Positions 17,488 to 26,884 of a DNA stretch of 64,000 nucleotides are shown here, in pieces. The DNA lies in contig NZ_FLOB01000012.1 of the NCBI RefSeq assembly GCF_900089775.1, forward strand, positions 1-64,000. Direction: 5' to 3'. The notes below the pieces were generated by a model. The model did no database searches. It saw nothing but the letters and a program-made list of their open reading frames with translations, and was not told the origin of the DNA. The position numbers and the translations under genes are program-made. Positions within the stretch are counted from its first letter, which is position 1; every line of letters starts with the position of its first letter. Source of the DNA: Marinomonas spartinae. Lineage in GTDB: Bacteria; Pseudomonadota; Gammaproteobacteria; Pseudomonadales; Marinomonadaceae.

Positions 17488-17921
17488 ATACACTACTCTC
17501 TTTTGGATTATATACTGCTATAAAGCACCTTACTCTCAACAATTATCAAGAGTAACTATCCCCTAGTGGGTATATGAATAGCGCTTTATTTCGACATTGA
17601 AAAAAAGAGCCTTGTCCTGTAGCAAAAATGATGATTAGTTTCCTATTAAAATCAATGGCATTCTTATGCTTTTAAACGTATTTTTTTAGAGGATAAAAAA
17701 CACACCCTGCAACTTCAAATAATTTTCAACAGGATACATTTATTTTGGCCCAAGCTTTGCTTAAAAAATATATGATTGATTGAAAGAAAAAAGAGAAGGA
17801 CGAGCAAGCACCAAAACAGGACAAAAATGGTATAGGTGCTCTATAATAAAACATCCATAAAGGGAGCAATGATCAGTATGCTTTCATCAAAAACGATGAA
17901 AGTCAGGTGAGGAATAGAGGT
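17488..17921. promoter_or_regulatory. divergent control region of puuA and a LuxR-type gene
   Basis: This 434-bp space holds no gene. It contains an inverted repeat TTACTCT / AGAGTAA (17530-17536, 17549-17555), then a GC-rich site TCCCCTAGTGGGTAT (17560-17574) that stands out from AT-rich surroundings. Similar CCCC-TA-GG sites occur upstream of the aldehyde dehydrogenase gene and spuC. They may be binding sites for one of the two LuxR-type regulators; this is inference. Confidence 0.5.
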
Positions 17922-18740
17922 ATGTCACAACATTACAAGAATGGCCAGATCTCCCCCTCAGACTTGATGAAAGACTTAGCCGTTGTTACTAACCATTTGC
18001 ACATCCACAGTTTTCCCTGTGTCTTAGAAAGCTTCTTAAGTGGCTTATGTTATTTTGATGATATTAATCTCATCACTTATAAAAAGACGTTTAAACCCAT
18101 ACTTATCCACCCAAACATTACGCCAGAAGAAAACCCAACACTCCACGCTTATCTTCATAATTTTTATTTACTAGATCCGCTGTTCAATGCAATACAACAA
18201 GGCGTATCATCGGGGATTCATCGGCTAGCCGATCTAGCACCAGACTCTTTTGAGCAAACTCGTTACTATCAACAATGCTATCAAGCATTTGATTTAGTCG
18301 ATGAAATCAACATTCTGATTAGTCTTAATCGCTCAACCACATTCGCTATTACCTTAGGGCGCCAAAAAACCGTTGGCTCCATATTACGCAGTGAGTTGAA
18401 TAACTTAAAAATGGTCTATCCCATGATAGAATCACTGGTTCAGCAGTTTTGGCTAGCACAATCTCAAAACTATGTGGATAACGTCAGGAAAAATAGCCCT
18501 CTTAAGCAAGCACTGACCACTTTTGCCAAAGGCGCTTTAACGGATAGAGAACAAGAAGTACTTGGTCTACTGTTAAAAGGACACTCCTCAAAATCTATTG
18601 CAGACCAACTTGGCATTAGTGTTGGAACAATTAAAGTACACCGTAAAAACATCCACAGTCGCCTCAACACGAATAATCAGGCGGATATTTTTACTTTGTT
18701 TTTAAAGCACTTAGAAGGCCTAGAACCCCTCATTGCGTAA
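17922..18740 (+). CDS. LuxR-family transcriptional regulator
   Basis: A 272-residue regulator with a C-terminal LuxR-type helix-turn-helix (LTDREQEVLGLLLKGHSSKSIADQL, then GISVGTIKVHRKNIHSRL, about 205-265). The N-terminal 200 residues show no receiver aspartate pattern and no known acyl-homoserine-lactone motif, so the ligand is unknown. The ATG at 17922 has GAGGAA upstream; a GTG at 17907 is the alternative. It is divergent from puuA and convergent with a second protein of the same design, suggesting that both control polyamine use. Confidence 0.85.
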   Translation: MSQHYKNGQISPSDLMKDLAVVTNHLHIHSFPCVLESFLSGLCYFDDINLITYKKTFKPILIHPNITPEENPTLHAYLHNFYLLDPLFNAIQQGVSSGIHRLADLAPDSFEQTRYYQQCYQAFDLVDEINILISLNRSTTFAITLGRQKTVGSILRSELNNLKMVYPMIESLVQQFWLAQSQNYVDNVRKNSPLKQALTTFAKGALTDREQEVLGLLLKGHSSKSIADQLGISVGTIKVHRKNIHSRLNTNNQADIFTLFLKHLEGLEPLIA

Positions 18741-18833
18741 CAAAAAACATTCCCACCTTCATCTTGTTTGTCTGTTCGCCTCCATGAGGGACAAGCCAGC
18801 ACCAGCAGGCAGTCAAAACCGAATACTGAACTA

Positions 18834-19682
18834 TTATGGTGCCTGAACGACGGTTTTAGCGTTCATATAGTAACTCAATGGATCGCCCTCCATATCATCT
18901 TGGATACTCATGACCGAATCTAAAAACAAGTTAAATAGCTCGCCAGCCGTCGTTACATCCAGCTTAGCGTAAGCATTTTTTCGGTGTAACTTAACGGTTT
19001 CAACAGAGATATGAAGACGCTCTGAAATGGCCTTGTTAGAGTAACCATGCAGAATCATCCCCACGGTTTGGCTTTCTCTGTCGGTTAACAAGCTTGTTCC
19101 AAAACCGTCCAAAGCAACCTCTAAACGCTGGCGCAAGTTAAACGAGGGAGGACTATGTATTTCTTTCGTCCAATGCTGTTTCATCAACCAGTCAACCATC
19201 GGGCAAATATCGTTGAGCAGAGTTAAGGTTTCGGTATCAAAAGCGGCTTTTTGATCCATTCGACTCAGTGAGATATTGACAAACGCATCATCACTCCCCA
19301 CCCAAATAAGATAACCACACTCATCCTTTAAACCACTGTTTTTATAATAAGCGTGGTAATATTCGCTCATCTTAAAGCCTTCTGGGGAAAGCTCAGACAA
19401 GGCAAAAAAACCTTGTTTTTGGGCTTTTGTTGCTGCCATATAGTAAGGGTCAAGCAAAAAAGTACCGTTCAAAAACTTATCAATCGAAGTCTGCATAAGG
19501 CCATTGGGAAGTTCATTGTATTCCACTCGAGGCATGGTTTTGGATGGATAAGCTAAAATGGTGATATTGTCGACATCCACCAGCGCCTTAAACATAGAGA
19601 CCATTTCAGGCAAAAATGCCTCGGTCCCCAAATAGGATGATAAGCGCGCTGAATGCTGGCTAAAAAGGGCTAAAAAAGACAT
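18834..19682 (-). CDS. LuxR-family transcriptional regulator, paralogue
   Basis: A 282-residue protein with the same plan as its neighbour: an N-terminal domain of unknown ligand (FLLDPYY and FALSELSPEGF correspond to YLLDPLF and HRLADLAPDSF in the neighbour) and a C-terminal LuxR HTH (LLTDRESQTVGMILHGYSNKAI, then LHISVETVKLHRKNAYAKL). An open frame extends upstream to 19769, but that extension has no family likeness. I chose the ATG at 19682, preceded by a GGA. It is divergent from the aldehyde dehydrogenase gene, which it may control. Confidence 0.85.
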   Translation of the reverse strand: MSFLALFSQHSARLSSYLGTEAFLPEMVSMFKALVDVDNITILAYPSKTMPRVEYNELPNGLMQTSIDKFLNGTFLLDPYYMAATKAQKQGFFALSELSPEGFKMSEYYHAYYKNSGLKDECGYLIWVGSDDAFVNISLSRMDQKAAFDTETLTLLNDICPMVDWLMKQHWTKEIHSPPSFNLRQRLEVALDGFGTSLLTDRESQTVGMILHGYSNKAISERLHISVETVKLHRKNAYAKLDVTTAGELFNLFLDSVMSIQDDMEGDPLSYYMNAKTVVQAP

Positions 19683-19742
19683 AGTTCCAGTTGCTCTTAT
19701 TATATGAATACAAAACAATAAGCAAATCCATTGCCAAAACGC

Positions 19743-19760
19743 CTCCCCCATAGGAGGTAT
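19743..19760. promoter_or_regulatory. GC-rich dyad between LuxR gene and aldehyde dehydrogenase
   Basis: CCTCC and GGAGG flank a six-base centre, followed by TATGG. It lies about 60 bp from both divergent start codons. It resembles sites near 17560 and 21311, and may be an activator site. Confidence 0.4.
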
Positions 19761-19820
19761 GGTTTCCACCTAACAAGGTCGCTACAATCGATAGACACGC
19801 TACGTGAAGGAAGAGACACC

Positions 19821-21245
19821 ATGAAACACTATAATAAATTCTATATCAATGGTACTTGGGTGCCATCCGACAGCACGTCTATTAAAGAAGTGATTAATCC
19901 CACGACGCAAGAGGTCATTGCGCAAGTCAGTTTGGGCAGCAAAAGCGATGTAGATCAAGCCGTCATCGCTGCGCGCAACGCCTTTGCCTCTTGGTCACAA
20001 ACAAGCCGAGAAGAACGCTTAGCCGTTTTAGACCGTATCATCGAAGTCTATAAAACTCGCCTCGAAGACATGGCTCAAGCTATTACATCGGAAATGGGGG
20101 CGGCCATTTCCATGAGCCGTTCAGCACAGTCCCCTATTGGTATGTTACATTTTATCACCGCTCGGGATGTATTAGCCGATTTTTCCTTTGAAAATGAACA
20201 GGGCGGTAGCCACATAGTAAAAGAGCCAATTGGTGTATGTGGCTTTATCACTCCGTGGAATTGGCCGATGAATCAGATTGCTTGTAAAGTCGCACCGGCT
20301 TTGGCCTGTGGCTGTACTATCGTGCTAAAACCAAGCGAAATGACACCTCTTTCAGCTCAGTTGTTTGCTGAAATTCTCCATGAAGCAGGTGTCCCTACGG
20401 GTGTGTTTAATATGGTGTATGGGGATGGGCCAGAGGTTGGCTCAGCCATTAGCAGCCACCCTGATATTGATATGGTTTCCTTAACTGGCTCAACCCGTGC
20501 AGGGGTACAAGTCTCTAAGGCAGCGGCGGATAATATCAAACGTGTATCGCTGGAATTGGGCGGTAAATCCCCCTTTGTTATCCTAGACGATGCCGATTTC
20601 GAGGGCGCAGTTCGTTGGGGAGCCAAGCAATGCTTCCGTAACGTTGGGCAGTCATGCAACGCCCCAACACGCATGCTGGTTCCTGCCGCCCTTCACGATC
20701 AGGCAGTACAAGTCGTCAAGGAAACAGCACTAAATACTCGAGTCGGAGATCCACGATCAGAAGAGACTGACATCGGTCCCCTATCCAACGCACTGCAATT
20801 TGACAAAGTCAATGGCATGATCCAAAGCGCCATTGATGCAGGTAATGAGCTGATCGTTGGTGGTACAGGTCGTCCTGATGGCCTAGATAAAGGATACTTT
20901 ATTCGTCCTACCGCGTTCGCTAACGTGCGTAACGATTCGACCATTGCCCAAGAAGAAGTTTTCGGTCCAGTACTGACTATTATTCCTTATAGCAATGAGG
21001 AAGAAGCCATTCAAATTGCCAATGATACGCCTTATGGATTGGCCGCTTATATCGAATCAGGCAGTTTAGAGCGTGCCCGTTCTGTGGCGAGAAAAATGCG
21101 CGCTGGTACCGTCTATCTAAACCGTAACGATTTCGATCCAAGAGCACCGTTTGGCGGTTACAAACAGTCTGGTAATGGTCGTGAATGGGGTGAGTTTGGC
21201 TTCCATGATTTCCTAGAAATCAAAGGCATTGTTGGTTACCAATAA
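19821..21245 (+). CDS. aldehyde dehydrogenase, probably for polyamine-derived aldehydes
   Basis: A 474-residue NAD(P)+-dependent aldehyde dehydrogenase. The catalytic set is intact: Asn147 in FITPWNWP, Lys170, Glu245 in LELGGKSP and the nucleophile Cys279 in NVGQSCNAP. The ATG at 19821 has AAGGAAGAG upstream; the open frame runs further (19731) but without support. It lies beside spuC, whose transamination of putrescine yields 4-aminobutanal. Oxidation of that aldehyde to GABA, or of its gamma-glutamyl form, is the likely role. The close relatives include enzymes of broad substrate range, so specificity is inferred. Confidence 0.9.
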   Translation: MKHYNKFYINGTWVPSDSTSIKEVINPTTQEVIAQVSLGSKSDVDQAVIAARNAFASWSQTSREERLAVLDRIIEVYKTRLEDMAQAITSEMGAAISMSRSAQSPIGMLHFITARDVLADFSFENEQGGSHIVKEPIGVCGFITPWNWPMNQIACKVAPALACGCTIVLKPSEMTPLSAQLFAEILHEAGVPTGVFNMVYGDGPEVGSAISSHPDIDMVSLTGSTRAGVQVSKAAADNIKRVSLELGGKSPFVILDDADFEGAVRWGAKQCFRNVGQSCNAPTRMLVPAALHDQAVQVVKETALNTRVGDPRSEETDIGPLSNALQFDKVNGMIQSAIDAGNELIVGGTGRPDGLDKGYFIRPTAFANVRNDSTIAQEEVFGPVLTIIPYSNEEEAIQIANDTPYGLAAYIESGSLERARSVARKMRAGTVYLNRNDFDPRAPFGGYKQSGNGREWGEFGFHDFLEIKGIVGYQ

Positions 21246-21283
21246 GCCTTGGAAAACCACTATTACTATAGGCATACATACTC

Positions 21284-21306
21284 GCACTCACCATTCCAGT
21301 GAGTGC
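21284..21306. terminator. hairpin after aldehyde dehydrogenase gene
   Basis: Arms GCACTCAC and GTGAGTGC with a seven-base loop, 38 bp after the stop codon. No T run follows, so it may only stabilise the message. Confidence 0.45.
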
Positions 21307-21310
21307 ATTG

Positions 21311-21352
21311 CCTCCCCCTACCTAAAAGGGTAATCCCAGTCGACCCCTTTTA
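21311..21352 (+). promoter_or_regulatory. control region upstream of spuC
   Basis: CCTCCCCCTA (21311-21320) resembles the GC-rich sites near the puuA and aldehyde dehydrogenase genes. It is followed by an inverted repeat TAAAAGGG / CCCTTTTA (21323-21330, 21345-21352). It suggests that spuC has its own promoter instead of read-through only. Confidence 0.4.
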
Positions 21353-21469
21353 TAGATACCATAAACGACAATGACACCTTAATAGGATCGTTATTGCATT
21401 TCACTTGTTTGCCATAAAAAAGGAGAGAACTCCTAAGCAAACGAACCTCATTGTCATAGGAGAGTATCC

Positions 21470-22843
21470 ATGAGCAACAAACCTTTATTGCCTACTACTG
21501 AAGCTCTGCGCGCCTTAGATCAGGCCCACCACCTACACCCCTTTACCGATGTGGGAGCGTATCAAAAAAGCGGCGGCCGAATTGTCACCCGTGGTGAACA
21601 TATTTATTTTTATGATTCAGAAGGCAGTAAAGTACTTGATGGCATGTCGGGTCTATGGTGTTGTAACCTTGGATACAGCCAACCCAAAATTGTTGAAGCC
21701 ATTCATGAGCAACTGCAAGTGCTGCCTTTCTACAACAACTTCTTCCAATGCTCTAATGACATGGCAGTGAAGATGGCGGAAGCGATGGCACAAGTCACTC
21801 CTGAGCATTTAAACCATGTGTTTTTCACTAACTCTGGCTCAGAAGCAAACGATACCAATATTAAAATCGTCCATCGTTATTATCAGATTCTTGGCAAACC
21901 AGAGAAAAAACACTTTATCGCCCGCAATAACGCCTATCATGGAAGCACCGTTGCCGCTTCTAGCCTATCAGGCATGACCTTCATGCACGATCAATACACC
22001 GGAATTGATTATGTACATCACATCCAACAACCCTATTATTTCGGTGAAGGCGGCGACTTAACACCAGAAGAGTTCGGCCTACAAGCCGCCCGTGAGCTAG
22101 AAAAGAAAATCGAAGAGCTTGGCGAAGACAAAGTAGCGGCCTTTATTGCTGAGCCTATTCAAGGAGCAGGTGGCGTGATTATTCCACCAGACACTTACTG
22201 GCCAGAAATTCAGCGCATCTGTAACGAGCACGACATTTTATTAATCAGTGATGAAGTCATTTGTGGCTTTGGCCGCACGGGTAGCTGGTTTGGTTGTCAG
22301 ACCTATGGTTTTAAACCGGACCTAATGACATTTGCCAAAGCCGTCACCAATGGTTTCCAAGCCCTAGGTGGTGTGATGATATCCGATAAAATTGCGGAAG
22401 TTCTTGCCCAAGGCAAAGGGGATTTTGCTCATGGTATGACCTATTCTGGTCACCCAGTTGCCTGTGCTGCTGGGCTCGCCACCTTGGATATACTACGAAG
22501 CCAACACACCATTGAAAACATGGCGAAAGAGATTGGTCCATATTTTGAGCAACGCTGGAAGTCCCTAGAAGATCACCCGATCGTCGGTGAAGCACGCGCG
22601 AAAAACATGGTTGCCGCCTTAGAGCTGGTCAAACACAAAGGCTCCAAGGAACGTTTAGCCCCCAACGCAGCCGCCAGTATTGTTTGCCGAGATCAAGCTA
22701 TTAAAGAAGGCTTACTGGTACGAGCTGTCGGTGAAGCCATGGTTTGTGCCCCCCCAATCGTCTGTAGTAAACAAGACATTGACACCATTATTGAACGGAT
22801 GTTCCGGGCACTTGACTACACAGCAAAACAATATTTGCGATAA
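21470..22843 (+). CDS. spuC: putrescine-pyruvate aminotransferase
   Basis: A 457-residue class III PLP aminotransferase. Key residues are the TNSGSEAND phosphate-binding segment (120-128), Asp261 in ISDEVICGFGRTG and the PLP lysine Lys290 in TFAKAVTNG. It resembles SpuC, which transfers an amino group from putrescine to pyruvate, giving 4-aminobutanal and alanine. AGGAGAG precedes the ATG. Placed 224 bp after the aldehyde dehydrogenase gene and near potFGHI, it gives a transaminase route beside the PuuA gamma-glutamyl route. Confidence 0.9.
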   Translation: MSNKPLLPTTEALRALDQAHHLHPFTDVGAYQKSGGRIVTRGEHIYFYDSEGSKVLDGMSGLWCCNLGYSQPKIVEAIHEQLQVLPFYNNFFQCSNDMAVKMAEAMAQVTPEHLNHVFFTNSGSEANDTNIKIVHRYYQILGKPEKKHFIARNNAYHGSTVAASSLSGMTFMHDQYTGIDYVHHIQQPYYFGEGGDLTPEEFGLQAARELEKKIEELGEDKVAAFIAEPIQGAGGVIIPPDTYWPEIQRICNEHDILLISDEVICGFGRTGSWFGCQTYGFKPDLMTFAKAVTNGFQALGGVMISDKIAEVLAQGKGDFAHGMTYSGHPVACAAGLATLDILRSQHTIENMAKEIGPYFEQRWKSLEDHPIVGEARAKNMVAALELVKHKGSKERLAPNAAASIVCRDQAIKEGLLVRAVGEAMVCAPPIVCSKQDIDTIIERMFRALDYTAKQYLR

Positions 22844-22858
22844 AAAAGAAAACGAAAT

Positions 22859-22883
22859 AAGGGCGAGAGGTAAAACTCGCTCT
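22859..22883 (+). terminator. weak terminator after spuC
   Basis: Arms AAGGGCGAG and CTCGCTCTT pair with one G-U. A pyrimidine-rich tail follows without a solid T run. Confidence 0.45.
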
Positions 22884-23077
22884 TATCCTTCCTCTTAGCC
22901 CCGCTATTCTCTAGCCAAATCATCTAGTTGTGATGGAAACACTTTGTTTAGAAACAGTACAATCCGTCATAAAAACGTAAACCCAATTAACAAGCATAAA
23001 AAAAAACGCAATATAGAACGCGATTATTAGCGTAGTCATAATGGACTAACCAAAGTACTCAGATGGATGATAACTAA

Positions 23078-24868
23078 ATGACCATGAAATACATCGTATC
23101 TTTTATTAGAGCAAGCTTGGCCCTTCTAATGATTCTAGCAAGTGCGGCCCAAGCAGAAGAAAGGCTTAACCTACAATCCCCTGCTGCCAGTGCCGACGAC
23201 CATAGTCTCCTATTGACTTGGACGCCTCCAGGTAAGATTACTAACATTCAGGCTTATCAGATTTTAGAAAACGGTCATGTTATCGGGCAGGCAAAAAGCC
23301 ACAACATCGACTCAGCAGCCGAACCGTTTATTGATCATTTTTACAAAAACAACCCAAGTGACTTCACCCAGAAAATCGTTTGGCAAAGTGCCAAAATCAG
23401 CGATTTATCCCCTGATACAAGCTATCAATTTCAGGTTCAAGCGCTGGATAAAAACGGCCAAATACTTAACACTAGCCAAGTATTAACACTGAAAACCACC
23501 CCACGCCCTACCCAGCGAAACATTAGCGCCTTTGGAGCAAAAGGGGATGGCAAAACCGACAACACACTCGCTATTCAACAAGCCATTGCCAGCTGCCCAA
23601 CGCACTGCGAACTCACCATCCCCGCAGGTACCTTTGTCACAGGAGCTATTTACTTAAAAAGCAACATGACGCTCCATCTCGCAAAAGGTGCCAAATTGCT
23701 CGGTTCAAGCCATGCTGATGACTACCCAATCATCAATAAAACCCCTTCAGCCTTAATCAATGTTTTGCAGTCTCCTGCTACCGACAGCAAAACATTCACC
23801 AATGTTCGCATTGTCGGCAATGGCATTATTGATGGAAACGGTTGGAAACAATCAGCCGATCGTTATCAAAACTATTTACAGCACTCCCAGCCACACTACT
23901 TACACGGCAGCAATAAGCTCTATAAGAACTATGGTTTACTGGCCAAATCACAAGTCGAAAGTGGTATTCAACACGGTATGTCAGCCCATAAGGCCTATGG
24001 CAGCATGCGCTCTAACCTTGTTTACCTAAGAAAAGTAACCAATCTTTATGTTGAAGGTGTCACCCTTCGAAACCCAGCAAACCATGCCATTGTCAGTAGT
24101 AGCAACAAAAATGCGACCTATAACAGCCTTAAAGTGGAAACCTATGATGTCAACAATGGTGATGGTATCGATATCAGTCGAGGCACAAACACCTTAGTGT
24201 TGAATAGCTACTTCGATGTGGGAGACGACGCCATTAACTTTGCCGCAGGAGCTGGCGCTAAAGCCGCGTCAGAACAGGGTGTAAACGGGGCTTGGCTGTT
24301 TAATAACTTTATCTATCACGCCCATGGTGGTGTTGTCTTAGGCAGTCGAACAGGCTCTGGTATCAAGCATATTGTGGCCGAAAATAATGTCATGGTGAAA
24401 ACCGATATAGGCCTGCGAGCTAAAAGCAGCGATACCATTGGTGGCGGTGCCTCCGATGTAATTTTTCGCAATACGGCCCTGTCGGACTTAGAGGATCAAG
24501 CCTTTTTATTGACCCTTCAGTATGGTGATCCAAACGAAGTCACCCAGTATGAGCCCGCCGCTACCCCAGCACAGTTCTCTGACTTCAGGATTAATCATGT
24601 GTCCGTGGACGGCATCGCAGGGAAAAAGCCCTCCATTCAAATTCTTACCGGCTTTACGCATTCTTCTTATCATAAAAACATCTATTTCAATGATGTCCAT
24701 CTGAAGAATGTGATGCCAACGGATATAGAAGATTTACTAGACAGCCAGTTTAATAACGTCATCTTTTCTCAATTGAAAAAAGGCACAAGCCCTTGGTATT
24801 TTCACCACGTATACGGCGTTACCGTCGATGGCAAAGCTGCTTCAACAAAGGCGCCAGACAGTGATTGA
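23078..24868 (+). CDS. secreted glycoside hydrolase family 28 (polygalacturonase-like)
   Basis: A 596-residue exported enzyme for pectin-type galacturonan. A signal peptide ends at AAQA (about residue 26). A fibronectin type III-like domain (about 30-142) is followed by the right-handed beta-helix of GH28, starting FGAKGDGKTDNT. Catalytic aspartates fit DGID (362-365) and GDD (382-384). HGG (416-418) corresponds to the conserved GHG and RAK (447-449) to RIK. The FN3 plus GH28 plan is that of exo-acting poly-galacturonosidases. It stands alone, without pectate lyases or uronate catabolic genes nearby. The substitutions HGG for GHG and RAK for RIK may mean altered specificity. Confidence 0.9.
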   Translation: MTMKYIVSFIRASLALLMILASAAQAEERLNLQSPAASADDHSLLLTWTPPGKITNIQAYQILENGHVIGQAKSHNIDSAAEPFIDHFYKNNPSDFTQKIVWQSAKISDLSPDTSYQFQVQALDKNGQILNTSQVLTLKTTPRPTQRNISAFGAKGDGKTDNTLAIQQAIASCPTHCELTIPAGTFVTGAIYLKSNMTLHLAKGAKLLGSSHADDYPIINKTPSALINVLQSPATDSKTFTNVRIVGNGIIDGNGWKQSADRYQNYLQHSQPHYLHGSNKLYKNYGLLAKSQVESGIQHGMSAHKAYGSMRSNLVYLRKVTNLYVEGVTLRNPANHAIVSSSNKNATYNSLKVETYDVNNGDGIDISRGTNTLVLNSYFDVGDDAINFAAGAGAKAASEQGVNGAWLFNNFIYHAHGGVVLGSRTGSGIKHIVAENNVMVKTDIGLRAKSSDTIGGGASDVIFRNTALSDLEDQAFLLTLQYGDPNEVTQYEPAATPAQFSDFRINHVSVDGIAGKKPSIQILTGFTHSSYHKNIYFNDVHLKNVMPTDIEDLLDSQFNNVIFSQLKKGTSPWYFHHVYGVTVDGKAASTKAPDSD

Positions 24869-24914
24869 CGTCTTTGTTGATGCTTGCTATTTCACACAGA
24901 CAGGATAATCGACC

Positions 24915-26633
24915 TTAACGGACACGGACATAGTTATCACGTATCAACGAGATCAATTCATCTGTGCGACCATTGAGGACCGCTTTAATGCCAAACATGG
25001 CCGTCGACATGACCTGAGCAGCCTCAACCTTCGGCGGCATCACCAGCTCCATTCGGCTGACTCTGACATCCAATAAGGCAGGCTTATCGGTCGCTAACCA
25101 TTGCTGCATGGCTTCTTCCAATTGGCTGGTTTCATCCACTCGAAATCCATCTAAACCTATCGTTTTCGCGACTTCTGAAAAGTCGGGGTTTTTCAAACCA
25201 GTAAAAGCATCCAACAAACCTTCAACACGTTGCTCCATTTCAACAAAGCCAAGTGTTTCGTTATTAAAAATCAGTAATTTAACGGGGATATTTTCCTGTA
25301 CCAGTGTTAATAAATCCCCCATTAGCATGCTCATTCCCCCATCGCCACACATGGCGATCACTTGGCGGTCTGGATAGGCGTTAGCAATCCCCAGCGCTTG
25401 AGGGTAGGCATTGGCCATGGTGCCGTGGGCCAGACTGGTTAAAAAGCGGCGTTGTCCCGTCGCAGTTAAATGGCGCAATAACCACACCATAGGCGTACCG
25501 CCATCTGCGGTGAAAATAGCGTCGTCGTTTGCTAGTTTATTCAAGGTGTGAGCCACAGTTTGTGGATGGAGCAATGTTGGTCCAGATTTCGTCTCTTGAA
25601 CATACTCTGCTTGGTCTTTTTTCCATTGTTTTAACGCTTTGTCTAAATGAGCTTGGTCATTTTTCGGCGAAAGTTTTGGCATCAAAGCCTGGATTGAATC
25701 GGCCACATCCCCCACCAGACCCAGATCGATTGGGCTGCGTTTGCCTAAATGTCTGGCATCAATATCGATCTGAACAATTTTCGCGTGCTCTGGGTAAAAC
25801 TGGGTATAGGCAAAGTCGGTACCGAGGCAGATCAACAAATCACAATCCATGACCGCCTCCATCCCCGCACGGTTGCCTAAAATCCCCGTCATCCCCGCAT
25901 GAAAAGCATTGTTCGGCTCAATAAACTCTTTCGAGCGAGTACTGTGAATAATGGGGGCTTTTAATAACTCCGCCAACTCGATCAACTCTTCACGGGCATG
26001 CTTTGCGCCAATGCCTGCGTACAAGGTCACCCGCTCAGCATGGTCAATCATGGTGGCTAACTCAGCGAGTTCAGAAGGGTTAGGACGAATGTTTGGCTTA
26101 GCGGTATGTACTCGCCAATTGACATCATTATGGACTTTTTCTTGGAACATATCGCCATTGACGATAATCACTGCCACACCGTTTTTTGACAGTGCCGCTT
26201 GCGCGGCTTGAACCGTAATGCGACGCGCTTGGTCAGGATGAGAGATGCGTTCACAAAACACAGAGCATTGTTCATAAATAGGTTTTTGATCCACTTCTTG
26301 AGGGAAGTTCAGCCCTTCTTGACGACGATCTACCTGAGAAGCAATCAACACCACAGGTGAGCCATTACGATGGCTCTCGAAAATACCATTAACGAAGTGC
26401 AAACTACCTGGTCCACAAGTGCCTGCGCACAATGACAGCTGACCTGTCATATAAGATTCACCGCCTGCGGCCATAGCCCCCACTTCTTCGTGGCGCACAT
26501 GCACCCAATCAATATCAGACCGACTCAGAACGTTAGTAAAGTGGTTAATGGTATCACCAACGATGCCATAACAGCGCTTAGCACCCGCCTCACTTAGGGT
26601 ATCAACAATGATATCGGAAACAGACTTGCTCAT
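24915..26633 (-). CDS. poxB: pyruvate:quinone oxidoreductase
   Basis: A 572-residue thiamine-diphosphate enzyme that oxidatively decarboxylates pyruvate to acetate, passing electrons to ubiquinone at the membrane. The N-terminal Pyr domain keeps the catalytic Glu in RHEEVGA. CAGTCGPGSLH is the typical PoxB segment. The C-terminal ThDP/Mg site is GDGGMSM with NNETLGFVE. Length equals E. coli PoxB (572). AAGGAG lies before the ATG. It is monocistronic and convergent with the GH28 gene. Some related stress-induced ThDP oxidases share this fold, so the substrate is likely but not proven. Confidence 0.9.
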   Translation of the reverse strand: MSKSVSDIIVDTLSEAGAKRCYGIVGDTINHFTNVLSRSDIDWVHVRHEEVGAMAAGGESYMTGQLSLCAGTCGPGSLHFVNGIFESHRNGSPVVLIASQVDRRQEGLNFPQEVDQKPIYEQCSVFCERISHPDQARRITVQAAQAALSKNGVAVIIVNGDMFQEKVHNDVNWRVHTAKPNIRPNPSELAELATMIDHAERVTLYAGIGAKHAREELIELAELLKAPIIHSTRSKEFIEPNNAFHAGMTGILGNRAGMEAVMDCDLLICLGTDFAYTQFYPEHAKIVQIDIDARHLGKRSPIDLGLVGDVADSIQALMPKLSPKNDQAHLDKALKQWKKDQAEYVQETKSGPTLLHPQTVAHTLNKLANDDAIFTADGGTPMVWLLRHLTATGQRRFLTSLAHGTMANAYPQALGIANAYPDRQVIAMCGDGGMSMLMGDLLTLVQENIPVKLLIFNNETLGFVEMEQRVEGLLDAFTGLKNPDFSEVAKTIGLDGFRVDETSQLEEAMQQWLATDKPALLDVRVSRMELVMPPKVEAAQVMSTAMFGIKAVLNGRTDELISLIRDNYVRVR

Positions 26634-26884
26634 CTCTACTTACTCCTTACGGTCATGATAGATGCTTTTTATGATGGGCTATTCGCATCCAGCCTGCAAT
26701 CTAAAGTTGATATTATCTACATATCTTCAAATAGGGAAAAAGTAAGAGGTGGTCAACAGACAAGCAAAGCGGTTTTTATGCGAATGTATAGGTATTAGGG
26801 CATTTTTTATCTTAAGATACGCTAAGTAACGACGAAAAATATAAAAACAAAGCCTTATGAAGGGTAAATAAAAAGTGATGAATC

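Noticed and set aside
19683-19769. Longer N-terminus for the second LuxR-type protein
   Set aside because: The extension is hydrophobic, unlike the paralogue, and overlaps the GC-rich control site.
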